Shown: positions 22,725-34,495, counted from the stretch's first letter. The stretch is DNA of 64,000 nt from Hymenopus coronatus (GCA_030762935.1 CM060900.1:439331259-439395258); one strand, 5' to 3'. Translations and numbers: made by a program. The notes: generated by a model from the letters alone, not told the origin.

Positions 22725-23905
22725 GAGAGTATTCCCCGAAGACTCTAGAGGTCTACTTATATTTGAACGGCTGTAGTAATGGGAGGAGACCTTGAGTCTA
22801 GAAATTTTCAGGGACCTTCGCGCAACTCCGTAGCCTGTCTGCCTGAAGCCTGTAGCCTCATGTGGTACTTTCAGGTCGTCGCTTCCTCCAAGGAGGTCGC
22901 AATTGATATACTGTAGGTCGCAGTACACGAGGTGTCCACCTCTGTTGTATATCTTATACTCTATAACTTCATTTGTCTTTCAAATGTACTGACAATAATC
23001 GGCAAGCTGTAGCAGGATGAAAAAGCATAGCAACCTCTTGAAAAAGAAAGAGAGAACGAAAGAGGCAAAGTAAGAAAGAAAGAAAGAAAGAAAGGAAGAC
23101 AGAAAGTAAACATTTGTCGAATTCATTTCTGTGTGACTATTCAAATTTTCATTACACTTAACATAAAAATATTTATGAAATGGAAAATCTCCGTGTAACC
23201 ATTCTGCACACCTATTCATTACAGTTCATAAAGCCAAACTTATCCCATCACGTGTTTGCAGGCTAATGAATTCTCAAGCAGTTAGTTTCAAGTTAATTTC
23301 ATTCAAACCATCATCAACACATAGAGCGTAACGACGGTGGCCATGATTCACTGACGACAGGTAAAACCCATGATTAGTCTGCACATGCCAACAGACTGAA
23401 CAGGAATTTGGGGGTTTACCTATGACGTCACGACGTAAAGTTCGGTGACAATTCAACTTAATTTCCTTTCGTCCTGGAAATACTTGTAAATACCTTAGTT
23501 TGCATTCGTGCAGAAGGGTAGAAAGAACACTCCAAGAACACTAACTGTGACTAAGATCTGGGTGAAAAAATGTAGCCTATTATTCTGCTTCATTACATTC
23601 GTCATTAGGTTCAAGCTGTAATTGTTTTCCTTACGCCCCTAAATTCAAATTTTAACGCACCTAATTTGTTTTAAATGCCAACATTGCAGAGCACATTTGG
23701 GATACGTAAATACTGAAGTTCACTGCACATTTACCTGTAGACACAAGGAGGACGTGCTCTACGAAGCGGTTCTTGAGCAGCGAAGACAAAACCAAAACCA
23801 AGGCAGGCTGAAACCAGTCTTTGCAGACTGAAATGTTTCACGACTGTATTTTATAATATAGTAAATTACACACAAACCTGAAAATGGAATTTGTGTATGT
23901 GTGTA
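22725..23905. other. Unassigned DNA
   Basis: Holds a GAAA-type simple repeat at about 23041-23107. Otherwise nothing recognised. Confidence 0.4.
23041..23107. repeat. GAAA-rich simple repeat
   Basis: Imperfect purine-only tetranucleotide repeat. Confidence 0.8.
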
Positions 23906-23914
23906 TTCATAAAT

Positions 23915-23968
23915 TTTGCCTGCGGTACCATTTGTAGTAAAAGCGGGCGTTAAACGCTATGAAAAAAT
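23915..23968 (+). mobile_element. SINE family S3, 3' tail fragment
   Basis: GCGGGCGTTAAACGCTATG is preceded by ATTTGTAGTAAAA, the S3 tail. Confidence 0.5.
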
Positions 23969-24021
23969 AATGATAATTCATGTAACCTGTGGTATTACTG
24001 TAGTACGATATAACGTGTATA

Positions 24022-24315
24022 TTAATGTCATCTTCCGTGGTCTAAGGGTAACGTACTAGACTATGGTTTTAAGTACGTATGTTCAAACTCTGCGGAAGAC
24101 GATGAATTTTTTTCTGATCTAAAATTTCTGAGCGTGGTTTCCTTCAGAACGGAAGTAAAGCCGGTGGTACCGTGTTGTAGATTTGCAGCTCATTAAATGA
24201 ATCTCAAGACTGATGAAGAGGCCTCTGAGCAAAATTAAGCGGTCTTTCATGCTTAGTATAAAATGGGACGCTGAGAACCACAGTAGGTAAAGAGTGCCCA
24301 TAACTGCAATCCAAA
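24022..24315 (+). mobile_element. tRNA-derived SINE, family S5
   Basis: Head CTTCCGTGGTCTAAGGGTAA with a B-box-like TGTTCAAACTC. The body has GGAAGTAAAGCCGGTGGTAC and GGCCTCTGAGCAAAATTAAG, and the tail CCACAGTAGGTAAAGAGTG. The most complete S5 copy here. Confidence 0.75.
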
Positions 24316-24319
24316 TTCA

Positions 24320-25030
24320 ATTTCAGTATGAACATTTATGTCTATGCATATTTACTGTATTTGTACGCATACTTGCGGTTTGTAAATATAGCTGTTAATC
24401 TATGTTGTACTACTTCATTCTCTTTCCGTGACGGTCAAATTTAATGGAATGTACAACATACGTTTTGAGAAATTTTGGGATAAAGTCCCCATGATACTTT
24501 GTTAAGAAGTGCTTATACATAAGAGCTTACAATCCTTCAAACGTTACCGCGCCCGTTCTCCCTATTCAAAATAAAATAAACAATATTTATCGATTACGCT
24601 TATTTAACTAATGAAAATTGCTCTCTTTTTCACGTTACTTTTCCACATTCCAGAAGTGTAGTCAAGCGCGTCATAAATATTCCATGGGTGTACAAACCAA
24701 ACAGGTGACACCTCAGGAAGAAAGAACAACGAAACAAGAAGTTTGTTTGAAAAACTCAACCTTTATTTGTATCGTAATATTGTAGATTTTTTTTTTTTTT
24801 TTTTGCATTTTTAGCCAATTTCACATTTTATCGTATTTTCAAAGCATGTTAAAAGGTGATTTACAGATCCTAAAAATGAAAATAAAAGAGTATAAGTCTT
24901 TTAAGCATTTCGCACTATATCACATTTACCAAAAATCACAATGCATTTCTAGTGATAAGGCGACTTTTAAACATGAAATTCCACAAGTTTGCTTCAATTT
25001 TACTTGTAGCATTTGAAGGCTTTTAAATTT
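24320..25030. other. Unassigned AT-rich DNA
   Basis: Contains a T run of about 20 at 24785-24804. No gene or known repeat. Confidence 0.4.
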
Positions 25031-25032
25031 GT

Positions 25033-25150
25033 ATTACTTTCTCTAGCCCGAATGTACATAGAAGCAAGAGAGGGTATTGCATTCCACCCAAAAATTCTAT
25101 GTCGAGATTTCGCCGGAGATATATGTTTTCATGTCCCCCGAGTCAAAAAA
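25033..25150 (-). mobile_element. R1 right-end fragment
   Basis: The inverted right end ATTACTTTCTCTAGCCCG is followed by the hairpin, CATTCCACCCAAAAATTC and CATGTCCCCCGAGTC, then breaks off at the next R1 right end. Confidence 0.8.
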
Positions 25151-25154
25151 GATC

Positions 25155-25467
25155 ATTTTACTTTCTCTAGCACGTATGTACAAACAACGTACATAATAGC
25201 TAGAGAAGTATTTTATTCCACCCAAAAATTCAATGTGAAGCTTTCACCGGGAATATATGTTTTCTGGTCTCCTGTGTCCGAAAAAAAGCATTTTTAGAAA
25301 AACATCCGTGTGCGTCTGTGAACAATACAGCAAAACGAGAAAAAAAAAGTTAAGTACCAGACTTGGTATGTATGTATAGTATCTTTTAAGGACGCGACAA
25401 GATTTTCAAGAACCCCCCCCCCCACCACAAACTACCCTTTACATGGAAAAATGTTTGAAAATGTTGC
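25155..25467 (-). mobile_element. R1 right-end fragment, second in tandem
   Basis: It starts TTTTACTTTCTCTAGCACG. The hairpin pairs GTATGTAC with GTACATA. The body runs to CTACCCTTTACATGGAAAAA and then meets unrelated sequence. Confidence 0.8.
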
Positions 25468-25569
25468 TACAGCCAGATATGCCAAAGAGACGCACAGAAA
25501 TCCCTAGAATATCCAAGTTTGAACACCCGAATACCATTAGGGAGCAATACCAAAAGGGTGGCGCAGCTA

Positions 25570-25868
25570 CCTTGATAGACGAGACAGCCCTCTTTGACGT
25601 TAATGGGGATCTTTCAGAGCGCAAACAGCCGAGCCATCTGTCCAGCACCGACTACACTTCAACAAATGAAAGCACACTGAAACATGAAAAGGAAATGAAA
25701 TGGGAGGGAATGAGACAACGTAGATTTGTGGTAGAATACAGCAGCCTAGCATTCACTTCAACGACCATGAAAACGACGAAAAAATCGCATGGTCAGATTG
25801 GGCGGCCATAGCGAATCGAATCCGTGACATCCCAAAAGCGACCCTTACGTGTTACCGCGGAAACAATA
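25570..25868 (-). mobile_element. SINE family S2 (b type)
   Basis: The inverted head near 25814 reads AATCGAATCCGTGACATCCC. CATGGTCAGATTGGGCGGCC precedes it. Confidence 0.55.
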
Positions 25869-25899
25869 CCGGACATATTAATAGGACATTGAGATCCAT

Positions 25900-26610
25900 T
25901 AATATCTCAATAGTGTTAATCTATTACAAGGATCAAGCGTAAGACGAATATATCCAGAAAGACTGAAAAACTGATTAAAGCAAATACAGGGACAGGATAA
26001 TGATGTGGAAAAAGAATGGATTAATATAGCAAAGGTCATTAAAATGCTGAAATGCAGAACGAAAAAATAGGCAAAAAGAATCTGGAATTAAAAAATAGAA
26101 GAACTGATTAGAAATAAAAATAACGGTATAGAAAATTCCTCCAAGTGAAAACACCCGAAATAGAAGAACTGTATCACAAACAAAGAAACGTAACGAAATC
26201 AATAACAGGAGCACAACAAGAATCCTGGGAGAAATTTAGTATCCGAGCAGAATATGACTTTCATGGCAGATAGAAATCTCCATATAAACTTTTATTAAAA
26301 TATTACAGAAAGAAGAGAAGGATAGACTCAATAGCATTAACATCCCTGAACAAGTGTGAATAAGTAATAATGAAAAATTATGGTATATGTGGAAAGAAGT
26401 GAGGAGCGCTCTCTATTGAAAAGAATATGGAAGGGAAAACCAGATGGAAGAAGGCGTGTGGGAAGACTGAGAAGGAAATGGATAAAGAATATAGAGAATA
26501 TGAAGGAGGTGGATATGAGAGGACGTCGGAGCATGCAAGATAGGAAAGAATGGGCTTCGTTAGTGAGGCAGGCTCAAGCCCTTCAAGGGTTGTAACGCCA
26601 TGGAATAAGC
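25900..26610 (+). mobile_element. Non-LTR retrotransposon remnant with its RT core deleted
   Basis: Two parts of one LINE ORF2 can be read. Around 26215-26340, interrupted by stops, the translation gives QESWEKFSIRAEYDFHGR then SPYKLLLKYYRKKRR. That resembles the linker between endonuclease and reverse transcriptase. From 26380 to 26595 it reads LLKRIWKGKPDGRRRVGRLR, then RKWIKN and DRKEWASLVRQAQALQGL, the classic C-terminal end of many insect LINE polyproteins, which finishes in a stop. The RT core with its YxDD motif would lie between them and is missing, so an internal deletion of well over 1 kb is inferred. Clade undetermined. Confidence 0.75.
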
Positions 26611-26839
26611 ATGGTACAGTGTTGCGTAAATAAAAATGGCCCGTCTCGCTTTGAATGGAAATGCAATATTTCCGTTGCTTATTTATATAAATTTCTGTTA
26701 AATGGGTTCTTAAAATTGAAACGAGCTACAGCACAAAAATGGGCAATTTTATGCAATTTGTATAATCACAGTTGGCATTCTTCAGTACCACCTTAGTATA
26801 TTTCAGCATTTCATAATGATACACGTCACTGGCCGCGTT

Positions 26840-27115
26840 CAGTAAGGTGGCTTTCTCAATGCAAGGAAAGAATTCAAATCGTGGAATCACATGTGAAAGC
26901 AGATTCAATTAAGGAAACCCGCGAAGTTTTCTGGCACAAATTTCCTGGTAGAGAACTACAGGCAAACCGTGCAATACAGATATTAGTTTAAAAATGGTGC
27001 ACTGTGGGATCTGTACAGAAGTAAAACGAGAAATGATTCCTTCAGTTCGTACCCTAGAAGTTATTGAAGAGATTCGCAAAGAATTCTGAACTCCCCGAGA
27101 TATCTGCAGTAAATG
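26840..27115 (+). pseudogene. Transposase N-terminal fragment (helix-turn-helix)
   Basis: The plus strand reads RWLSQCKERIQIVESHVKAD, then SIKETREVFWHKFPGREL, QANRAIQILV, KWCTVGSVQK and, after stops, further decayed sequence. This resembles the N-terminal DNA-binding region of a mariner-like transposase widespread in insects (FPGR plus N-RxIQ plus KWRTxGSV). Three in-frame stops are present and no catalytic domain follows. It is independent of the transposon starting at 27269, whose own N-terminal domain is present. Confidence 0.6.
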
Positions 27116-27268
27116 GGAAAGTCTTGGCGTCAAGGCACCCTGTTAGTAAAGTTTCAACTCTGTATATATATGTAGGCATATATTCAATAATTTATATCCA
27201 TTTTTCTGAAATATTTATTATGATTGCTCTTCCGCTATGTACTAAATTTCATTCAAATTGGCTAAATA

Positions 27269-28648
27269 CTGTGCGTTCCCTGAGCGACCGGGCCGTTTCG
27301 CGGCGGCCTTCGGCTGGGCGATGAGTGGCGCGCCTGCCGTCAGAGAATAGCACTCGAATACTGCCGTGTCAGTCTAGTCGGATCTTTGGTGAGGGAAAGA
27401 GGTCTGTGTGCGGGTTCGGAGTGACGTTGTCTATTGGTGATAATTTGTCCAGTACTATTAGCTCAGTACATTTTAGAACGTATTTTTGTGTATGACACGT
27501 GTGTGAAATACTCTGCTGCAAGAAGCTGTCGTAGAGAATTTCAACTTCGTTACGCAGGTGTTCGAATTCCTAGCAGGACAACTATTCATGAACTTGTCTA
27601 TAAAGTCAAGCGTACAGGATCGTTTATGAACATGAAATTTGTTAAAAAACGCAGTGTGATATCAGAAGAGAAGCTTGTAGAAGTAGGGGCCCTGTTAGAG
27701 CACTCACCGCAAAAAATCATTGAGACGTGTAGGATAATAGGTTGGCATTTCCAAGGCGTCTGCGTTTAGGGCAACGAAACTTCTGAAACTTAAGCTGTAC
27801 AAGGTAACTGCAGTTCATTCTTTACAACCTAAAGTGCCTATACCTAGGGTTAATTATTGCAATAGGTTTATGCAATCCGTTTATAATGGTGACGTGCACC
27901 CACTTTTAACGTTCTTCACTGATGAAGCGTGGTTTTATCTTCAAGATCACGTTTCTACCCAAAACGATAGATACTTGGCTACGGAAAATCCCCATATTAT
28001 TCATGAAATTCCTCACCACGCTGCAAAAGTTGGGGTTTGGTGTGCAGTAAGTGCGCGTAGAATTATTGGTGCCATATTTTTCGACACAACACTTGATTCA
28101 CACGTTTATGTACATTCCATTTTAAATAATTTTTTTCCGCAACTAACAAGAGATGAACGATTGTGCGTATGTGGTTTCAGCAAGACCCAGCTACAGTACA
28201 CACTGCTGCGAATTCTATACATGAATTGTGAAGTGTATATGGTGACAGAATAATTAGTCGAGGGTTGTGGCCATCTCGTTCCTCTGACGTATCTCCATGT
28301 GATTTTTATCTATGGGGAACGTTAAAGAATAAAGTGTACGCATCCAACCCGCACACGTTACAAGAATTGAAGGTCATCACGAGAGAAATACAGGCAATCG
28401 GTCAAGATGAACTCCTTCGAGTGAACCAGAACTGCTTTTGGAGATATAGGGAGTGCATTCGCGTTGAAGGGCATCAATTTCAACATCTATTGTGATTTCA
28501 GGTAAGCTTAATGTAAATTAGTACAGTAGTTCGAGTTCCGTGCACGTTACCTGCCGCTTCTTTTGGCGTAATTATGGCGGAGAGTGCGCCAGCCCTCACC
28601 CGTCACGGTGCAGTCGCGAGGCGGTTCGGTCGCTCAGGGAATGCATTG
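27269..28648 (+). mobile_element. DUF4817-type DDE transposon, complete ends, broken transposase
   Basis: Inverted ends TGCGTTCCCTGAGCGACCG (from 27272) and, in complement, TGCATTCCCTGAGCGACCG close a 1,380-bp unit flanked by TA at 27267-27268 and 28649-28650. The similarity continues to about 33 bp. TA duplication and size place it in the Tc1/mariner superfamily. Both ends and subterminal parts are GC- and CpG-rich compared with the AT-rich surroundings. Ends and length look intact, so the copy may be young, but its transposase has at least two frame changes and one stop. Confidence 0.9.
27434..28495 (+). pseudogene. DDE transposase with DUF4817-like N terminus, frameshifted
   Basis: Three consecutive frames make one transposase. 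Residues about 5-95 (27434-27769) form the DUF4817-like helix-turn-helix: YDTCVKYSAARSCRREF, then IPSRTTIHELVYKVKRTGSF. The catalytic part follows in another frame at 27834-28190, with FFTDEAWFYL giving the first D, VWCAVSA and GAIFFDTTLDSHVYV. After another frame change come FQQDPATVHTA, with the second D, and WPSRSSDVSPCDFYLWGTLK, with the third D. I count 38 residues between the second and third D, and a TGA interrupts the chain between them (near 28228). It ends VNQNCFWRYRECI and a stop at 28495. Such fused proteins are common as unnamed proteins in insect genomes. Confidence 0.85.
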
Positions 28649-28739
28649 TACTTTACAAGATACTAATTATTTCATTAATGTTATTATGTAAATATATTGC
28701 AGAATCAAAGTGTTCGACGCCCTTCAAAATTTGAGAAAA

Positions 28740-29165
28740 CTGGTTACCATTTTTATAATTGGAGCTTGGAACCATGCAAAAAACTTTACATGTTGATATT
28801 TCGGTGATTATTGAATTATGATATTATTTAAAAAAATTGCAATTTTAAAGTACAAAATTAATTACTTTGTCATATTTTTTAAAAAAAAATACTAATGTGT
28901 TGGATAATTTTGTTACCTATATTACAAAAGATATTCCTGCACTTTCTGGGAAAGTTCATTTGGTAATTATTTACAAGCTGGGCCGCTAAGTCTCTCCGCT
29001 GCGGCTTATGCCAGTTTTGCACTCTAACGGGACCGGTGTGGTTGGAGGGGGATTTTGGGCGGGGAGATGGTTTAAAAAAACTAATGTTGCTACCTTCTTT
29101 TCATTTTAAAAAGGAGAACGAAATAAACTCGAATTACCGAGTTTTCAGTCTCCTAAACATGCTAT
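28740..29165. other. Unassigned DNA
   Basis: AT-rich up to about 28975, then a short GC-rich patch. Nothing recognised. Confidence 0.35.
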
Positions 29166-29169
29166 AAAT

Positions 29170-29398
29170 CAAAATTGTTTTTCAATAGTGTTTAATGCCT
29201 GCTTTTACCGCGATGACGTTGTTGAAACATGGAACGAAGATGGAACACCGGTGGGATACGATGGCGGGGGAAACCGGACAACCCGGAGAAAACCCCATCT
29301 CCCTGCGCCGTCTTGTTCCACTACAATTCCCACATACGCTCACTTCGGATCGAACCCGGGCTGCCTGGTGGTCTAACCACTCGGCCATGGTGCGGCCT
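29170..29398 (-). mobile_element. tRNA-derived SINE, family S3
   Basis: The inverted head CGGATCGAACCCGGGCTGCC near 29347 is followed by GGTCTAACCACTCGGCCATG. The body has AAACCGGACAACCCGGAGAA. The inverted tail is GTTTAATGCCTGCTTTTACC. Confidence 0.8.
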
Positions 29399-29414
29399 AA
29401 ATCATGAATGAATA

Positions 29415-29480
29415 GCGGACTAGTCCCTGAAGAGATTATCTTGCGATGATTAGCTCGACTCATGCAGGGAGCTAGTCCGC
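29415..29480. repeat. Hairpin next to the S3 SINE
   Basis: GCGGACTAGTCCCTG at 29415-29429 and CAGGGAGCTAGTCCGC at 29465-29480 are complementary apart from one extra base. The 35-bp spacer is unrelated. Confidence 0.7.
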
Positions 29481-29609
29481 ACAAGTGGTGTTCTTTCTTC
29501 CTCACTTCGCACTATTTTCATTTATTTTCATTTTTTTTTATTATTTCATTTATATACCCATTTTACTTCTAAGGCCATATCGTGGGCTTTGAGTTGTGAA
29601 AAAACTCAC

Positions 29610-29792
29610 ATTAACTTAGGTTGTCGCCATTAGGTTAGCCATTTATATCACTAACCATGACCACATTCACCCTTACATTCATACTTCCAGACTCTATGGG
29701 GGATGAGGAATAATGCTGGTTAAAGGAAAATTTCCCGTCCCAGCCGGGAGTCGAACCAGGGGCCTCCAGGTGAGAATTCACTTCACATACTG
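29610..29792 (-). mobile_element. tRNA-derived SINE, family S4
   Basis: The inverted head GCCGGGAGTCGAACCAGGGG lies near 29743. The body carries the complement of the CCAGACTATGGAAGTATGAATG-type phrase seen in the copy at 19.2 kb. Confidence 0.6.
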
Positions 29793-29799
29793 TTTACTC

Positions 29800-30420
29800 A
29801 CTTCTTTGCGTCCGGTACTGCATGGTTCCTCATTTCGCTCACTTCCTCCCTTATTTGCGATCCGGCAATAGGTGGTTGTGCTTTAGTACTTCCTGCCTTA
29901 TTCGGATGTGTCTCCAGTTCTCAGATTATATTGCGGTCGCACAAGGTCCTGGTCCTGACTGCTCCTATTGCTTTCTTGCAAACGTCCCATCTTGTTCGCT
30001 TGTCTTTTCTTGCTGATGTTGGGTCCACGTTGTAGAAATATGTGTCCGTCTGTTGTTCTGGACCCTAACCACGTGGCCGTCCCATCTTCATTTCAAATTA
30101 TAAATTTTATTTATACACCAAAATAACAGAATCAATATTATTAGAATATCTCAGTGGTGTTTTGTTGCTGTTGTTTTTGGAAAATGCATAGTGGCAGAGA
30201 AAATATAATTTCAGTAAATAAAATAATTGAAAAGAGAAGGGAATTTAATATACGCACACACACACGCACACAGTCTTCAAATATTAAGAAAAGGTTTGCT
30301 ACAGAGTGAAGCTAGACAAACAAGATTTAATTAATGTAATGAGTATATTCCAAAATATTTGTGGAATATTAGTTTCAGTTCGTAATCGGCTTACCCTCCT
30401 CGTATTTTGAGGACTGACAT
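29800..30420. other. Unassigned DNA
   Basis: A short CA-rich run occurs near 30255-30270. No gene or repeat family recognised. Confidence 0.35.
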
Positions 30421-30424
30421 CCCC

Positions 30425-30718
30425 CTTGGACTTACAAGCCAATGCCTAAGGGTCAGAAGCCTGTCGGAGAGCCAACGGCACATAATGACAGATTGGAGAA
30501 TCTGTTACGAGGGGTCGGCCCGTAGTCAGGAATGACATGAGGAGGTGGCTGATATGAAATGTAAGTGAAATTAATAATTGGAAAGTTGATGATGGAGCAA
30601 TTGGTGGAATGAATGGTGGGGGAAACCGGAGGACCCGGAGAAAACCCGCCCAGATGCCACTTCATCCATTGCGGACGGTTGGGAGACAAGCGGCTAACGA
30701 CTCACCCACGGTGCCACC
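30425..30718 (-). mobile_element. tRNA-derived SINE, family S3
   Basis: It shares AAGCCTGTCGG, GGTCGGCCCG and AATTGGTGGAATGAATGGTG with the copy at 55.2-55.5 kb. Its inverted head (GGTTGGGAGACAAGCGGCTA) is decayed. Confidence 0.75.
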
Positions 30719-30719
30719 T

Positions 30720-32375
30720 TTGGAATATTATTAACAACACTAAATAAAAGAGTAAGAAAAGGAACCAGCTTAACATTTTGTAACAGTGGCGAATCCAAAA
30801 TAGGCACTGCTTAACATTCAGGGTTGACTGTGTTTGCATACAAGCTGACTCAGTCTGGTGTGTTTACGGTGTCAATTGTGTGACTACTTTCTTACAGACA
30901 GGTCAAACTTTGAGAAGAGAGAAGTTTGAACGGTTCCTTTATTTTATGTAACCAAGCTTAAACGCTCGTAGAAATTTAACTAACGCAGCTAGAAACATGG
31001 AGTTTTCACCAGTTTGCGCAGAAATGTGTGATCTCTTTAAACTACTACAGTATTTCCGAAGCTATTAAAATTTTCCGGCGAATGCAATATGTTGATTCCT
31101 TCACTCAAAGCGGTAATGTGATAGGTCTCGGCAGGAATATTAACATATGTCCTAGAGGGCGTAGTTAGCCAGTTACCCCCTCCTAATGTTTCATAACTGA
31201 GCCCGAAAGAATAATTTTCAAATAAAAATTGCAAGATTAATAAAGCCAACAAAAATGCCATGTAATGGATCAGATATTGGCAGAACATGGATACACTACA
31301 CTAAAACTCCCTCTCTATCACCCAGATTTAAATAGAGATTAGAGTTGAGTTTGGGAAATGTAGGGAGTAGAAAAGAACTTTCAAGATGAAACATGTGGAA
31401 AATCTGTGCCGTCAAAGAGTTGTTGAAATTGTTCCCGTGGAACGGAAAATAAGGCTGACAGCACTTGGGAACAATTCAGCAACGTTATTTTGAAAAAGAT
31501 GGCATCGTAGAAAATACGATAGAGAGAATATTCGTTTAATGATAATAGAGATGAATTCAGCGACAGCAGCGACGATGAGGTGCCGAGCATTTCTGGAAGC
31601 AGATGTTGATGGTGGCGGTGGTGGTAATTTATCAGGAGTAGAACTTCAATGCAGTGAGTGAACTAGGTTAGTGTTAGCTCAATATGTGTTTACGTGGAAA
31701 ACCATAAATATAAATAAAAATTACTAGTAGTTTTACTGTTCATGACAGTCCATGTGTGTGGGCATCCGAAGCTTGTATATACAGTATTTATAGCGATTAT
31801 TCAGCAGCCAGTCCGCTACGTTGTGTGCGGAAAACCTCCAATCTCAAGTTGTAGCATTCTTCAAGCCGTATCGTAGCCCTGGCACCATAGCTCTCCATTA
31901 AAATGTCCATACGCCAAAATCCCTGTCGCAATTTATAAGTATTTATAAATTGCAGCGAGAACCTGAGTGGCTAAGATCATGCCCTCATGAACTAAGTCGT
32001 CTGATAAACATAATTGTTTGCTGTTATGCAGTGGGTAAACCGCAGCAATGTCACTTCGTTTCATTCTGTGACTATGAATAGAAATTACATCAAGTATTTT
32101 CTGTGATCACGAGCAAGATTTTGTTGCGCAATATTATAAATATCCGCATTAATAATTTTAATTAGTGCTGTTTGAGTTGAATATTCTACATACAATCGCA
32201 CTAATTTCGTGTTACTTTTCAAGTACAATTAATGACTAATGACATGACAAATGAAAACTGACCGAAACTAAAGTAACACGAATGTTAAAATATTATTTCC
32301 AAATTCAAAACCTTTTATTTCAAATCATTTTCATGAACTGAATCAAGTATCACAAATCAGACATCAAACAAGTTT
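30720..32375. other. Unassigned DNA
   Basis: No recognised repeat. A perfect palindrome lies at 31928-31953. The short frames at 31037-31590 resemble nothing known. Confidence 0.4.
31928..31953. repeat. Perfect 11-bp inverted repeat
   Basis: GCAATTTATAA, a 4-base loop GTAT, then the exact complement. AT-rich hairpin of unknown meaning. Confidence 0.75.
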
Positions 32376-32379
32376 TTCG

Positions 32380-33030
32380 ATTTTGGTGGTTGTTCTTCTG
32401 TCTGTTTCAACTAAGTTATGCATAGAGAAGAATCTCTCGTTGTCGACATTTGATATCGGTAGTCCAAGAAAATTTTAGTTTTTTTAACAGAAAAAGTGTT
32501 AACTCACCTTTTATTTTCAATGCCAAGAGTGACACAGTTTTGTAGCAGTTTTTTGTTGTATTATATCAACAGTTTCTTTTGCCGTGATACGATATCAAAA
32601 TTTTAAATTGTCTTCCACTGCACCTCTATCATTGGGATCCATGCATTCCTGCAAATGCAATTACTTTGCTTTCAAAATGATTACTCTCTGATATTTTACA
32701 TTTGGCTCTCAGAAAGTTAAATCGGGATAAAATAAAGTGAGCCACAGGGTTTTCTTCAGATTGAAGATTTAATATTGGACCTGTTAGCAACCTGCAATTT
32801 TCATAATAAGAGACTTTTTCTTGCTTGATACCTTATTTTAATATCTTGAAGTATTGTAACTCCTAATACCTTTTCGTTGAAATTCTAAAAATTGTATCAC
32901 AACTTCTAGTTGCATAGTTTGGAGACACAAATGTAACATTAAAGTTCTATTTTTTTCAGCTTGTAATAAATGTGTGCATTTTCCATGCAAAATAAAAAGC
33001 TGTAATTTCTCATTTCTAGCTAAAAACACT
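32380..33030 (-). pseudogene. hAT-like transposase remnant
   Basis: On the minus strand, near 32370-32465, the translation reads LPISNVDNERFFSMHNLVET then DRRTTTKIEKLV and a stop. This resembles the C-terminal dimerisation region of hAT transposases (PxSxxxxERxFS ... TxxR). Upstream pieces FESKVIAFAGMHG and ITAKETVDIIQQKTATKLCH can be read around 32540-32690 but are broken by stops and frame changes. A separate frame at 32838-33029 may be its continuation. No ends or target duplications were found. Confidence 0.45.
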
Positions 33031-33059
33031 GAAAATAATTCTGAAAAATATGAAAAATT

Positions 33060-34495
33060 CTCAAAATTTCCCGAAAATTAAGTCTTCACATCATTTCAAA
33101 ATTGTATAAAATGCACACAAAACAGTTTGTGTTTGTAATTCAATAACTTTCCCATTTATCGTTGGAAACAATAACACTTGCTACTAGGATTATGTAAACT
33201 GTAAAGTATAGAAACATAACATCAACTTCCAGACGCTTGGGATTATAACATCAATTTCAGGACTTGATGTGTTCTACCACTATTTACAATATTGGATTGT
33301 TTTAAAGCGCCCTGTATAAGATAAAGGCTTTGGAGCACCAAGAGCTAAAATCGACGATATTGGAGACAAGAACATTTCAGTACTTTTAAGAGTCGAGTTC
33401 GTTGAGAATTTATCGATCGGTAAAACGAGTAGGGGGAGGGGTAAGTAGAGTGAGCTTTGTGATAAACTGGGTCAAGAAGGATTTGGTTTTGCCACAGGAG
33501 TGGGAAACTTTAGGGATTGAGATGTGCCAGCTCGATGGACTGTCTAGAGTGTAAGTGTTGAACTGGATAAATATCATACAGTTAGCAAACTAAAGCTGGA
33601 GGCAATTTAACAAGAACAATGAATCATTTAAATGAGAAAATTTAATGGAAGGCATTAGTTATTAAGGGCACACCAAAGTGATAAAGTTATTTTATAAACT
33701 ATTAAATAGAGCTGTGATTTTATTTACAAACGTTACTCGCAACAAAATAAGTGTACATACTAAGTTCTTTTTATTTTGGATATATTAATTTATTCAACTT
33801 AATTAGATAAAACAAAATCTACTCTCTCCTGCAGTTATTGAACTACATGCACATTTTTTTTAAATTACACTCCTTAATAGCTTTCTAACAAATTGTCTAT
33901 TTGAAAATGTCCTATAAAGTTCTTTTTTTAATATTGTATATCACAAAGTGGAAAATACGTACAACAGCGCATGATTATACTAAACATTTTTTTTAAATTA
34001 GTCTTATCATTGACATCCAAATTCCAACCAGATATGCTATCATACACATACTGCAGTGATTTGGGGGAAATTGTTAGAATTCTAGCTGTAGTTTTGTGAG
34101 AGAAGATGCATTTTGAATATGGGAAAATAACAAACATTTGAACTTGAAAATAATGCCTTTAAAATTTGACATGGAGTCACTTACCCAGCTCAACGCTTTA
34201 AAAATGGCCGACAAAATTTGTGTTACATCCCTCTTAGGGGAATAAAAAATTGAAAATATGTATAGGCACTTTAAAGTATGTTTTCTTTACATTAAAATAA
34301 AAAAATCGACAGTCTTGACCAAAATCGCTAAAAAGCACTTCTGTGTCTCGTTAAAAGTGATGACTTTTGGCAAGAAAGGCATAATTATATACTTAACAAA
34401 AATAGTAGTTGTTAGTAACCAATGCTCCCCATATGTTCTCATCGACCTTCTGGAGTTAACTCAATCCATCAAGCGATGAATGGAACAATTTCTGA
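33060..34495. other. Unassigned AT-rich DNA
   Basis: Nothing recognised. The segment 33300-33560 is somewhat less AT-rich. Confidence 0.4.

Noticed and set aside
25443..25811. A 122-codon frame on plus
   Set aside because: It starts in an R1 fragment and continues antisense through an S2 SINE, so it is a chance frame.
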